32,057 bases of DNA, from positions 1 through 32,057 of the forward strand of contig CALBPF010000013.1 of NCBI GenBank assembly GCA_937899105.1, written 5' to 3'. The first letter of the stretch is position 1, and the number at the start of each line of letters is the position of its first letter. This document shows positions 8,435 through 16,563 of the stretch, piece after piece. The stretch is from an uncultured Flammeovirgaceae bacterium. Its GTDB lineage: Bacteria > Bacteroidota > Bacteroidia > Cytophagales > Cyclobacteriaceae. Position numbers and translations under genes: made by a program. The notes beneath the pieces were generated by a model that was not told the DNA's origin, ran no database searches, and worked only from the letters and a program-made list of their open reading frames with translations.

Positions 8435-9565
8435 TCATGAGTTTACGAATAAATCAGATGATATTTTATCAGCTAGGAGTTTACCCGCATTAGTTAGTAT
8501 CAGGCAATTATTATTTACTGTGGCGTAACCAATATCAAGAAGTTGCTCAATATACTGGGCTTTTTCAAACAAAATATTTGATCCGTACTGCTCGTGAATA
8601 AACCTTAAATCCATTCCCCATTTAGTGCGCAGCGTGGTTAATATATATTCGTTTATGATATCTGCTTTACTAAGGTGTTCCATGGTCATAGGAATCACGT
8701 TTGTATCGATCTCTTTAATATAGATTCCGTTTTTTTTTACGTTAAACTGACGCGTTTCGCCGTTATAAGAATGTGCACTTGGTCCTATTCCTAAATACTT
8801 CTCTTGTTTCCAGTAACTTGAATTGTGTTTTGAGTAAAACCCTGGTTGGCTAAAATTCGATATTTCGTACTGTTCAAAACCATGCTGTTCCAGGAAATTT
8901 ATCATTATTTCAAATTGAATGGCCGCCTCTTCCTCATCGATACCGGGGAACCTGTTACTGTTTTGCCACCGACCAAAAACAGTTTCCGGCTCAATGGTAA
9001 GGCTGTATGCAGAAATATGTTTTGGACCAAATGAGACTGCAGTGGTCAGGTCAGCCAGCCACTGATGTTCATTTCTACCAGGTATTCCGTAAATGAGATC
9101 TAATGAAACGTTATCAAAACCGACACTTTTAGCGTGCCGTAAACAGATCGTGGCCTCTTTACTTGAATGGGCTCTATTTAGAAATTTCAAAACTTTCTCA
9201 TCAAAAGACTGAATGCCAATGCTTAATCTGTTAATCCTGGTTTTTGAAAGCTCCCGCAGTTTGTTGAGAGATAGATCATCAGGATTTGCCTCCAACGTGA
9301 CTTCAGCGTTGGCCTTAACACAAAATGTTGTATATACAGCTTCAATGATAGATTCGAGCTCTTCTTTATTCAATAAAGAAGGAGTGCCTCCACCGAAATA
9401 TATGGTGCCAACGGATTCGCCATTCAGATAATCCTTTTGTAGGTAGATCTCTTCAATTAAGGCTTTAACCATCGCCGGCTTAAGTTTTTCATTAGTACTA
9501 AAATGAAAGTCGCAATAGTAGCAAGCCTGTTTGCAGAAAGGAATATGAATGTAAATGCCAGCCAA
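8435..9565 (-). CDS. hemW: HemW, heme chaperone (radical SAM)
   Basis: This is a radical SAM protein of the HemN/HemW group with 376 residues. The [4Fe-4S] cluster motif CX3CX2C is at C11, C15 and C18 (CKQACYYC), preceded by YIHIPF, and the glycine-rich SAM motif is in TIYFGGGTPS. Later landmarks are VTLEANPDDL, RLSIGIQSF and a HemN_C-type tail. The very early position of the cluster, with no N-terminal extension and a single Cys-x-Tyr-Cys pattern, marks HemW rather than true coproporphyrinogen III dehydrogenase HemN. HemW binds heme and is thought to deliver it to proteins. It starts at TTG (9563-9565). It is divergent from the Omp85-family gene with only 38 bases between them, so the two promoters must overlap. 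Confidence 0.9.
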   Translation of the reverse strand: MAGIYIHIPFCKQACYYCDFHFSTNEKLKPAMVKALIEEIYLQKDYLNGESVGTIYFGGGTPSLLNKEELESIIEAVYTTFCVKANAEVTLEANPDDLSLNKLRELSKTRINRLSIGIQSFDEKVLKFLNRAHSSKEATICLRHAKSVGFDNVSLDLIYGIPGRNEHQWLADLTTAVSFGPKHISAYSLTIEPETVFGRWQNSNRFPGIDEEEAAIQFEIMINFLEQHGFEQYEISNFSQPGFYSKHNSSYWKQEKYLGIGPSAHSYNGETRQFNVKKNGIYIKEIDTNVIPMTMEHLSKADIINEYILTTLRTKWGMDLRFIHEQYGSNILFEKAQYIEQLLDIGYATVNNNCLILTNAGKLLADKISSDLFVNS

Positions 9566-9589
9566 GCGTTAACTTTAAATTATCAACAT

Positions 9590-9597
9590 CAAAATTA
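9590..9597 (-). promoter_or_regulatory. Bacteroidota -7 element for hemW
   Basis: Read on the minus strand this is TAATTTTG, a full match to the Bacteroidota -7 consensus TAnnTTTG, about 25 bases ahead of the hemW start. No clear TTTG -33 element is seen at the usual distance, so the call rests on the -7 box alone. Confidence 0.35.
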
Positions 9598-9603
9598 CTT
9601 TAC

Positions 9604-11331
9604 TTGAGAGCTACTTTCGTTATAGTCGTCATTTTAATCGCTGAAGGCAATATTTTTGCAGAAAGTTGCAATATAAATTGGCAAGGAAAAGAAGAAGCAA
9701 TAATCATATTTCAAGATCTTGCAGATCAGCCATCACTTTGCGACTCTGCCGCAGCGGTCAGATCATTAAACGATGTAATTATTGGTCTCCAGGGCAAAGG
9801 ATATTTACTCTCTGCATTTGCTTATGAAAGAGATAGCTCTGCTGTAATAATAACCTGCTATTTAGGGGAGCCGTATAGATGGGCGCGCCTTGATCCGGGA
9901 AACGTCCCGCAAATCCTTTTTTCCAAAAGCTCAATACTAAAAAGTGATCTTGTTGATCAGGTCTTTAGTGTGAAGAAGTTTTCAAAACTTATCCGTGATG
10001 TGGTCATAAACAGCGAGAACAGCGGGTTTCCCTTTGCTTCTGTGAGACTAGATTCTATTTATATAGAAGGCGCTGAGGTTTCAGCGCAGCTTAGGTATGA
10101 AGCTGGACCTAGAATAACCTTTGACAGTCTTCTTTTGCCTGAGAATATCCGAACAAAACGAAAGTGGCTTGAATCCTATTTAGGAATTAAGCAGGGAGTC
10201 CTATTCTCACAGAAGCTTATCGACAATATCGCTGATAATATTGGCAAGCTTTCTTTTCTTGATTTGTCAGAACCCCCATCCGTCACATTTCAAAACAAGG
10301 AAGCTACCATTGCTATAAATATTGTAGAAAAAAAGGTAAGTACCATTGACGGTATTGTAGGATTTTTACCTAACGAGGAAGAAAGCGGAAGCCTTTTGGT
10401 TACCGGCCAAATTGATCTTTCACTTCACAATTTGTTTAAAAGTGGTAAAAGATTAGGCATCAAGTGGCAAAGCTTAAAAGCCAGGTCGCAACTTTTGGAT
10501 ATTGCTTACTTTCACCCAAATCTTTTTAGTTCTGCCGTAAACTTTGAAGGTAACTTTAACTTACTTAAAGAGGACACTTTGTTCTTGACGCGTAAAACAA
10601 GCCTAAACCTATCTTATCAGACCAATCAAAACAGTCTTAAAATTTTTTCTCAATTTATCTCCTCCGGACTGCTGGGAACCGGAAGTTTGAACGATATAAC
10701 TACACTGCCTGAAACTGTAGATCTAAATACAAATTACTATGGAGTAGGATATGCCTATTCTAAACTAGACAGAATTTTTGCTCCTAAAAACGGATTGTTT
10801 ATACAAACAGAAATAGCCGTAGGATCTAAAGAGATAGAGAGAAATTCGGATATTCCGGATCAACTCTACGATGATATTGATCTGTCGTCTGTTCAATACA
10901 GCTTTGAAGTTTTATTAGGATCTTATCTCAGATTAGGTAATAACCTGGTTTTCCACAGTACAATTGAAGGGGGTACAGTCATCAATGATCAACTTTTCCT
11001 CAATGATCTCTACAGGATTGGCGGGCTCAACTCATTAAGGGGGTTTAATGAGAATTTTTTCTTTGCTGAAAACTACATTAATGGTACTATTGAAGCACAG
11101 TTCCATTTTCAGGAATATTCATATCTTTTTGCTTTTTACGATCAAGCCTATCTCCATTATGATTTAAGTATTTCCTCTTTCGAAGACTATCCATTTGGCG
11201 TCGGCTTGGGGCTCAGCTTATTCACCGGCACAGGTAGTGTTAACTTAGTTTATGCACTGGGTAAATCAAATGAACAACCTTTAAGCTTAAATCTATCTAA
11301 GTTTCATTTCGGTTATGTAGCCAGATTCTGA
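9604..11331 (+). CDS. Omp85-family outer-membrane protein (short BamA/TamA-like)
   Basis: The protein has 575 residues with a signal peptide (about 1-19, cut near FAES). An N-terminal region of about 200 residues could hold one or two POTRA-like domains. The rest is a beta-barrel with alternating hydrophobic strands. Near the end is GGLNSLRGF; LRGF at 478-481 matches the (V/I)RG(F/Y) loop motif that marks Omp85 proteins. The final residue is Phe, the usual outer-membrane sorting signal. It is far shorter than BamA (about 800 residues or more), so it is not the main assembly factor. It may be a TamA-like or FhaC-like accessory. It starts at TTG and leads a three-gene run with DUF4271 and hemD genes (gaps 16 and 18-30 bases). 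Confidence 0.8.
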   Translation: MRATFVIVVILIAEGNIFAESCNINWQGKEEAIIIFQDLADQPSLCDSAAAVRSLNDVIIGLQGKGYLLSAFAYERDSSAVIITCYLGEPYRWARLDPGNVPQILFSKSSILKSDLVDQVFSVKKFSKLIRDVVINSENSGFPFASVRLDSIYIEGAEVSAQLRYEAGPRITFDSLLLPENIRTKRKWLESYLGIKQGVLFSQKLIDNIADNIGKLSFLDLSEPPSVTFQNKEATIAINIVEKKVSTIDGIVGFLPNEEESGSLLVTGQIDLSLHNLFKSGKRLGIKWQSLKARSQLLDIAYFHPNLFSSAVNFEGNFNLLKEDTLFLTRKTSLNLSYQTNQNSLKIFSQFISSGLLGTGSLNDITTLPETVDLNTNYYGVGYAYSKLDRIFAPKNGLFIQTEIAVGSKEIERNSDIPDQLYDDIDLSSVQYSFEVLLGSYLRLGNNLVFHSTIEGGTVINDQLFLNDLYRIGGLNSLRGFNENFFFAENYINGTIEAQFHFQEYSYLFAFYDQAYLHYDLSISSFEDYPFGVGLGLSLFTGTGSVNLVYALGKSNEQPLSLNLSKFHFGYVARF

Positions 11332-11347
11332 TAACTTTCGGTATAAA

Positions 11348-12484
11348 TTGAAAAAGTCTGGACTTATCATATTACTATCGCTCATGGGAGCTGTCCACTG
11401 CTTAGCCTCCGATACTTTGGTAATTAAGGATTTTAGCAATGAATGGCTTTATTTTAATCCTAAAAGCGAAAACTACCAGCCGCTGGTAGAGCCGGAAAAG
11501 TTTAAAGGAAATACGCTGCATTTCAAAGTAGAAAGAAGTGGAATTGGTGACGATTATTTGCAGGTAATCGGTAAAAATGTACTCTCTATTTTTAATGGGA
11601 AGAGACTCATAGATATAGTGCAGTCCGATACATTTATGCTACCCTTGCAAAATTTATCCCCAAATGCTGTAGGACAGTTTCCAATTACACTTTATGCGAA
11701 AGACATCGATCCTGAGACGGTTCAGGCGAAAATTGTCAGGTTGGCAAACATCGATAGTTCCCCAATTTCCAATGTTGCCGTATCATATAAAAGGGAAAGG
11801 TCATCATTTCCCGAGTTTCTGGTTTTTTCACTATTGATACTTACAGCCATTGGAGCTGCATTATATAACTATTTCCCGCGTGTGTCAATAGAATATCTAA
11901 AAGTGTCACGTGCATTTTCGATTCGCGAATCGGAGGAAAATTTACTGAAAAGTAGACCCCTTTCTCTTGTAAATATATATTTCTACACTTTTTTTAGTCT
12001 TTTATGCGGACTCGTATTTCTATCCCTTTTTCATTTAGCTAAACTGCAGGTTCCGGGATTTAATCGCATTTATATTAATACTATATGGTACGGGCTATGG
12101 CTATGGCTACAAATAAGTTTTGCGGTGCTATTTTGGTTATTGTTAAAATTACTCTTGATTTATAACATAGCCAGGCTATTTCAGCTCGGAAGTTTTAGCC
12201 CAAATCATTTCTTTAACTATGTAAGGATATTATTAATAACGCTGCTGTGCTCGATCGCTGTCCTAGTTCTCAACTTTTTTACGCTATCTATAGTCAACCC
12301 CGTTTCATATAACACATTTCTCTTGACACTTTTAGTGGTTTTTGGACTTACCGTGCTTATGATTTACTTGAAATTAATGGGAGCATCAGGCTTAAAAAGT
12401 CTTCATTTATTTTCCTACCTTTGCAGCACTGAATTGGTGCCATATGGCATCATTTTAAGTTTAGGTATTAGTCAAGCTATCTGA
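11348..12484 (+). CDS. DUF4271 membrane protein
   Basis: The protein has 378 residues. The N-terminal half is exported: a signal peptide (about 1-20) and a soluble region without recognised motifs. From about residue 155 on there are five to six hydrophobic helices, for example SLLILTAIGAALY, SLLCGLVFLSLF, WLWLQISFAVLFWLLLKLL and LLVVFGLTVLMIYL. This layout, and its place directly before a Bacteroidota-type hemD, match the DUF4271 family of unknown function. It starts at TTG (11348), 16 bases after the Omp85-type gene. A link to heme synthesis is suggested only by this conserved neighbourhood. Confidence 0.75.
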   Translation: MKKSGLIILLSLMGAVHCLASDTLVIKDFSNEWLYFNPKSENYQPLVEPEKFKGNTLHFKVERSGIGDDYLQVIGKNVLSIFNGKRLIDIVQSDTFMLPLQNLSPNAVGQFPITLYAKDIDPETVQAKIVRLANIDSSPISNVAVSYKRERSSFPEFLVFSLLILTAIGAALYNYFPRVSIEYLKVSRAFSIRESEENLLKSRPLSLVNIYFYTFFSLLCGLVFLSLFHLAKLQVPGFNRIYINTIWYGLWLWLQISFAVLFWLLLKLLLIYNIARLFQLGSFSPNHFFNYVRILLITLLCSIAVLVLNFFTLSIVNPVSYNTFLLTLLVVFGLTVLMIYLKLMGASGLKSLHLFSYLCSTELVPYGIILSLGISQAI

Positions 12485-12514
12485 GTGAAAGAAAAGAACT
12501 AGTTGAATCAAGCA

Positions 12515-13288
12515 ATGGCAGATCAAGTGATTGAAAGGATGCGCGAGGTAAAGAGCATCCTGGTTTCGCAACCAAAACCATCAGACGAGAACTCTCCTTA
12601 TTTTAAACTGGCTGAAAAATATAATCTGAAAGTAGATTTCAGGCCTTTTATACAGGTTGATCCGGTTTCAATCAAGGAGTTTAGAAAGCAAAAAATTGAT
12701 ATCCTTAATCATACTGCAATTATATTCACGAGCCGCAATGCCGTGGATCATTTCTTTAGCATTTGTGAGCAACTGAAAATAGAAATGCCTGCCGATATGA
12801 AATATTTCTGTATTTCAGAGCAGACTTCCAATTATCTTCAGAAGTATATCGTTATTAGGAAAAGAAAGATTTTCACAGGACACCGAACGGCTAGCGATCT
12901 ATTGGAGATATTAAAGAAACATAAAAATGAGAAGTATCTTTTCCCGTGCTCTGATATTCGTAAAGATGATATTCCAAATTTTCTGAAATCTAGTGGATTT
13001 ACTTACTCCGAAGCTATTATCTATCGTACAGTGGCCAGTGACCTTTCGGATTTAGAAGATGTATACTACGACATCTTAGCTTTTTTCAGTCCATCCGGGA
13101 TCAATTCACTTCTTGTTAATTTTCCAGATTTCAGGCAGAACAATACTAGAATAGCCGCTTTTGGGCCGACGACAGCTCGGGCCGTGCGTGATGCAGATAT
13201 GATCCTGGACATAGAAGCTCCACTGCCAAATGCACCTTCAATGACTGGCGCTCTAGAATTATACATTAAAAAAGCTAACAATTTGTAA
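12515..13288 (+). CDS. hemD: Uroporphyrinogen-III synthase
   Basis: HemD closes the linear tetrapyrrole hydroxymethylbilane to uroporphyrinogen III with inversion of ring D, in the cytosol. The protein (257 residues from 12515) has the hallmarks of the Bacteroidota branch: VKSILVSQPKP at the start, IIFTSRNAVDHFF, YFCISEQTSNYLQKY, the YRTVASDLSDL stretch and ILAFFSPSGINSL towards the end. Three starts are possible: TTG 12503, ATG 12515 and ATG 12539. Homology begins at about 12545, so 12515 or 12539 is most likely. It is the last gene of the Omp85-DUF4271-hemD run and is followed by about 100 bases holding the promoter of the PorP/SprF-type gene. Confidence 0.9.
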   Translation: MADQVIERMREVKSILVSQPKPSDENSPYFKLAEKYNLKVDFRPFIQVDPVSIKEFRKQKIDILNHTAIIFTSRNAVDHFFSICEQLKIEMPADMKYFCISEQTSNYLQKYIVIRKRKIFTGHRTASDLLEILKKHKNEKYLFPCSDIRKDDIPNFLKSSGFTYSEAIIYRTVASDLSDLEDVYYDILAFFSPSGINSLLVNFPDFRQNNTRIAAFGPTTARAVRDADMILDIEAPLPNAPSMTGALELYIKKANNL

Positions 13289-13307
13289 AAGATTTTAGGT
13301 TAATCTT
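13289..13307 (+). terminator. Weak hairpin after hemD
   Basis: AAGATT (13289-13294) and AATCTT (13302-13307) can pair around a seven-base loop directly after the hemD stop. The stem is short and AT-rich and lacks a proper T run, so it is at best a weak terminator. Confidence 0.25.
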
Positions 13308-13338
13308 ACGTTTAACAATAGCTTTTTAGTTTGCTGAT

Positions 13339-13371
13339 TTTGAATCTATTGTCAAAAAAGCATTATCTTTA
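13339..13371 (+). promoter_or_regulatory. Bacteroidota-type promoter for the porP/sprF-like gene
   Basis: TTTG at 13339-13342 and TATCTTTA at 13364-13371 are separated by 21 bases. This fits the Bacteroidota pattern TTTG-N19-21-TAnnTTTG with one mismatch in the last position. Transcription would start near 13378, about 17 bases before the ATG at 13395. Confidence 0.5.
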
Positions 13372-13394
13372 AGACTGCTTTCGAGTGTTTAACT

Positions 13395-14354
13395 ATGCGT
13401 AAGTTATTTTTTAATGTATTTATAGCGGCCTCATTTTTTTGCATAACCGCTCAGGCCCAGCAGGATGCTCCCTTCACATTTCATATGAAGAACATGCTGT
13501 ATTACCACCCTGCTTTTTCTGGAACTGAGGGTATTACTCAGATCACAGCTTTATATAGAAATCAATGGGCTGGCTATCAACCTACCTTTGACGATGGAGG
13601 CGCACCTACTACACAAATGATCAGTGTTACTACTCCTATATATAAATTCAGAAGTGGTTTTGGAGCTTTTGTTATCAATGATACTCAGGGTCCCCAAAGT
13701 AATCTTCAGGTCCAGGCCTCGTATTCCTACCATCTGGGCATAAAGAATTCAAAGCTAAGTTTTGGTATTAGAGCCGGCGTTTTTTCCCAAACTTTTGATT
13801 TCGATCAGTGGAGAGCCATTGATCCCGATGATGCAGAGCTTCAGGGTAAAACTGGGAAAGACTCCCAGATAAGACCTGATATGGCTGTAGGTTTATTTTT
13901 TAGATCTGAAAAGTATTATATCGGTGCAAGTTTTAGCCACATCCTTAAATCCGAGTTTGATTTTGGGTTTAATGAGGTAAGAAATGCCTTGGAGAACCAT
14001 GCCTATTTAACTATAGGCTATATCCACACAGTTAATTTCGATCTTAAATTGGAGCCATCAATTTTATTACAAAGTGATTTTAACGAGTATAGTTTTGCGA
14101 TCGGTGGCTTAGCATACTACAAAAATACTATGTGGGGTGGGTTTACCTTTAGGCAGTCTGATGATATTAATTTGCTATTGGGGTACAATTTTTTGAAGGA
14201 TAAATCGTTGAGTTTTGGCTACTCGTTTGGTTATGTTGTGAAAGATCAGGATGCTAAACAACCTACTACTCATGAAGTAATATTGAGTTATCAATTACCC
14301 GTTAATCCGGGTACAGGTAAAAAGGTAGTGAGAACTCCTAGGTTTATATATTAG
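13395..14354 (+). CDS. PorP/SprF-family type IX secretion membrane protein
   Basis: The protein (319 residues) has a signal peptide cut after about residue 21 (TAQAQ). It then reads FTFHMKNMLYYHPAFSG and YRNQWAGYQ, the opening typical of the PorP/SprF family. The rest is a run of alternating strands predicted to form an outer-membrane barrel. PorP/SprF proteins anchor or help type IX secretion; in Porphyromonas the porP gene heads porK-L-M-N, and the same order is seen here. Bacteroidota genomes have many paralogues of this family, often next to adhesin genes. This copy next to gldK-N is the best candidate for the core component. It has its own likely promoter just upstream. Confidence 0.88.
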   Translation: MRKLFFNVFIAASFFCITAQAQQDAPFTFHMKNMLYYHPAFSGTEGITQITALYRNQWAGYQPTFDDGGAPTTQMISVTTPIYKFRSGFGAFVINDTQGPQSNLQVQASYSYHLGIKNSKLSFGIRAGVFSQTFDFDQWRAIDPDDAELQGKTGKDSQIRPDMAVGLFFRSEKYYIGASFSHILKSEFDFGFNEVRNALENHAYLTIGYIHTVNFDLKLEPSILLQSDFNEYSFAIGGLAYYKNTMWGGFTFRQSDDINLLLGYNFLKDKSLSFGYSFGYVVKDQDAKQPTTHEVILSYQLPVNPGTGKKVVRTPRFIY

Positions 14355-14403
14355 AAATAAATTATTTTGTTTTATATTATAAAATACTCAACTTGGGCAA
14401 CAA

Positions 14404-14411
14404 TAATTTTG
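14404..14411 (+). promoter_or_regulatory. -7 element upstream of gldK
   Basis: TAATTTTG matches TAnnTTTG fully and lies 131 bases before the gldK ATG. No TTTG is found at the usual -33 distance; one at 14366-14369 is too far. If used, it gives a 5' leader of roughly 120 bases for the gldKLMN transcript. Confidence 0.35.
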
Positions 14412-14541
14412 CCTTGAACGAGCTTAAATCTCTGAGTAAAATTTAAATTGATTTTTTTTCATATATTTCAGGTTTTAAAAAGTGAAAATTCTTGTTGGCT
14501 TTAGTTTGTTAGCTGAGTTAAGGATTAAAGAAAAAAGTGTT

Positions 14542-15618
14542 ATGCGTAAAGTTATTCGAAGGTTCTCTTATGGCTTGTTGATGTTATCTTCAGCCATGAT
14601 CGGTGGTTGTGGGCTGCTGGGTCTTGGCGGTGGAGGTGGCGGCGACCAGGGAGAACTTGTTGGTGTACCCGGTCGTGAAGGATGGACTATGGTCCAGCCT
14701 TATGGTATGGTGCCTATCCCGGCGGGAACATTTCATATGGGGCAGGCAGATGAAGATCCTGCTTCTACACAAATAAATTTTAATAAGCAGGTTACCATTG
14801 GCCAATTCTACATGGATGAAACCGAGATCACTAACAATGAATACCGGCAATTTATTGATCACCTGTTAGAAGATTCCATTAGTATCTTAGGTGAAGATCG
14901 CATTATGACAGAGTACTATCCTGATACTACTGTCTGGGTTAAGGATTTTGCTCATCATATGGGCGATCCTGTTATGGATTATTATTATTGGCACCCGGGA
15001 TACGATGATTATCCTGTTGTTGGTGTAAACTGGTCCGCTTCCATGTACTTTAGTGAATGGAGAACCAACTATTGGGCAGATTACAGAAGAAGTGTAGGAG
15101 AGGTACCTATGCCCTCTTTTAGATTACCCAATGAAGCTGAATGGGAATATGCCGCCAGGGGAGGTCGCGATATGGCTAAATATCCATGGGGTAATCCTTA
15201 CACCAGGAATTCGAAGGGCTGTATGTTAGCTAACTTTAAACCTGGTCGTGGTAATTTCTATGATGATGGCTTTTCTTACAGTGCGCCGGTTGGCTCTTAT
15301 TTTGCCAATGATTACGGACTTTATGATATGGCCGGAAATGTGTCTGAATGGGTACTTGATGATTTTAGCCCGGTTTCAGTTCCAACAGTCTGGGACTTGA
15401 ACCCACAATTTATTGATCCAAGAACTGATCCAGATGATCCCAAATACGATCCGAACGTCCTTCCTAAAAAGGTTATCCGTGGAGGTAGTTGGAAAGACGT
15501 GGCTTACTATCTTGAAACAGGAACAAGAACCTACGAATTCAAAGATTCTACTCGAGCGTATATTGGTTTTAGGAATGCTATGACCCATTTAGGCCGATCA
15601 TCGGGCGTTGAATTTTAG
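14542..15618 (+). CDS. gldK: GldK, type IX secretion ring lipoprotein
   Basis: GldK (PorK) is an outer-membrane lipoprotein that forms, with GldN, the periplasmic ring of the type IX secretion system, needed for gliding and secretion. From the ATG at 14542 it has 358 residues. The signal peptide ends in the lipobox IGGC with Cys at 23, followed by a glycine-rich linker. The rest is a formylglycine-generating-enzyme-like (FGE-sulfatase) domain: PIPAGTFHMG, DETEITNNEYRQF, RLPNEAEWEYAARGG, YDMAGNVSEW, IRGGSW and GFRNAM. The paired catalytic cysteines of true FGE enzymes are not visible near the C-terminus, so it is structural, as known for GldK. A GTG start at 14482 is in frame but would put 20 extra residues before the lipoprotein signal, so I reject it. 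Confidence 0.95.
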   Translation: MRKVIRRFSYGLLMLSSAMIGGCGLLGLGGGGGGDQGELVGVPGREGWTMVQPYGMVPIPAGTFHMGQADEDPASTQINFNKQVTIGQFYMDETEITNNEYRQFIDHLLEDSISILGEDRIMTEYYPDTTVWVKDFAHHMGDPVMDYYYWHPGYDDYPVVGVNWSASMYFSEWRTNYWADYRRSVGEVPMPSFRLPNEAEWEYAARGGRDMAKYPWGNPYTRNSKGCMLANFKPGRGNFYDDGFSYSAPVGSYFANDYGLYDMAGNVSEWVLDDFSPVSVPTVWDLNPQFIDPRTDPDDPKYDPNVLPKKVIRGGSWKDVAYYLETGTRTYEFKDSTRAYIGFRNAMTHLGRSSGVEF

Positions 15619-15679
15619 ATTTGAAAAATAACCATAAATAAACTAGAATTACTAAAGATTAATTTAAAAGCGTAAGACA

Positions 15680-16522
15680 ATGAGTAATAAAAAAGGCGGA
15701 TTTGTTGCACTATTATTTAGAACCATTATGCCGAAGGTATATGGTATTGGTGCGGCAGTTGTAATTATCGGTGCTATGTTTAAGATACTTCACTTAGACG
15801 GCGCCAACGAAATGCTTATGATCGGTTTAACGACAGAGGCAATTATATTCTTTTTGAGTGCTTTTGAACCGCCACATTCAGAGCCAGATTGGTCCAAAGT
15901 ATATCCACAACTTGCTGAAGATTATGACGGTCCTGTAGCTGCTCCTAGAATTTCCAATAAATCGGGAGGAGGAGCATCTGCCAGTCAGGAATTGGATAAA
16001 ATGATGGAAAAAGCAAAGATTGGTCCTGAATTGCTTGAAAGCCTAGGTAAGGGAATGAAAAATATGGCTGAGAGTGCAGGTAAGATGTCGAATCTTGCAG
16101 ATGCCGCAGTAGCTACAAACGACTATGCAAACAATGTGAAGACCGCCTCTAAATCATTGTCGGAAATGAATAAGTCTTATGCCACCACCGCCCAGGCTAT
16201 GACTGCTATGGCTGATGCCACTAAAGATTCGAAAGAATATCATGCTCAAGTGCAAAATGTTACTAAGAATTTGAGTGCGTTAAATGCCGTTTATGAAATG
16301 GAATTGAAGGATGCAGATAGCCATGTTAAAGCTATGAACAAGTTTTACACAAATATGGCTGGCGCATTGGATGGAATGGCAAAGGCCGGTGAAAAAACCA
16401 AAACGTTTGCGAGCGAGTTGGATAAACTTACCGGCAATTTAACTTCGCTTAATAATGTGTATGGAAATATGCTTACAGCAATGCGAGGTGGTGGAAACTC
16501 TGGCCAAAGTGGTCAAGGTTAA
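15680..16522 (+). CDS. gldL: GldL, inner-membrane motor subunit
   Basis: GldL and GldM form the proton-driven motor that powers type IX secretion and gliding. The protein (280 residues) has two helices: about 15-35 (VYGIGAAVVIIGAMFK) and about 45-62 (MIGLTTEAIIFFLSAFE). K35 and E53 align with Lys27 and Glu49 of Flavobacterium GldL, residues tied to proton use; the shift in number comes from a longer start here and a shorter loop between the helices. The cytoplasmic remainder (about 70-280) is rich in Met, Ala, Lys and Asn, with long predicted helices. Its repeat-like pattern (YANNVKTASKSLSEMNKSY, then similar stretches) suggests a coiled coil. It lies 61 bases after gldK. Confidence 0.95.
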   Translation: MSNKKGGFVALLFRTIMPKVYGIGAAVVIIGAMFKILHLDGANEMLMIGLTTEAIIFFLSAFEPPHSEPDWSKVYPQLAEDYDGPVAAPRISNKSGGGASASQELDKMMEKAKIGPELLESLGKGMKNMAESAGKMSNLADAAVATNDYANNVKTASKSLSEMNKSYATTAQAMTAMADATKDSKEYHAQVQNVTKNLSALNAVYEMELKDADSHVKAMNKFYTNMAGALDGMAKAGEKTKTFASELDKLTGNLTSLNNVYGNMLTAMRGGGNSGQSGQG

Positions 16523-16563
16523 GTAAAAGATTATGATTTATTCATTAATAAAAATATTCTGAT

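Noticed and set aside
14482..14541. An upstream GTG start for gldK
   Set aside because: It would add 20 residues in front of a perfect lipoprotein signal peptide; the ATG at 14542 gives the expected form.
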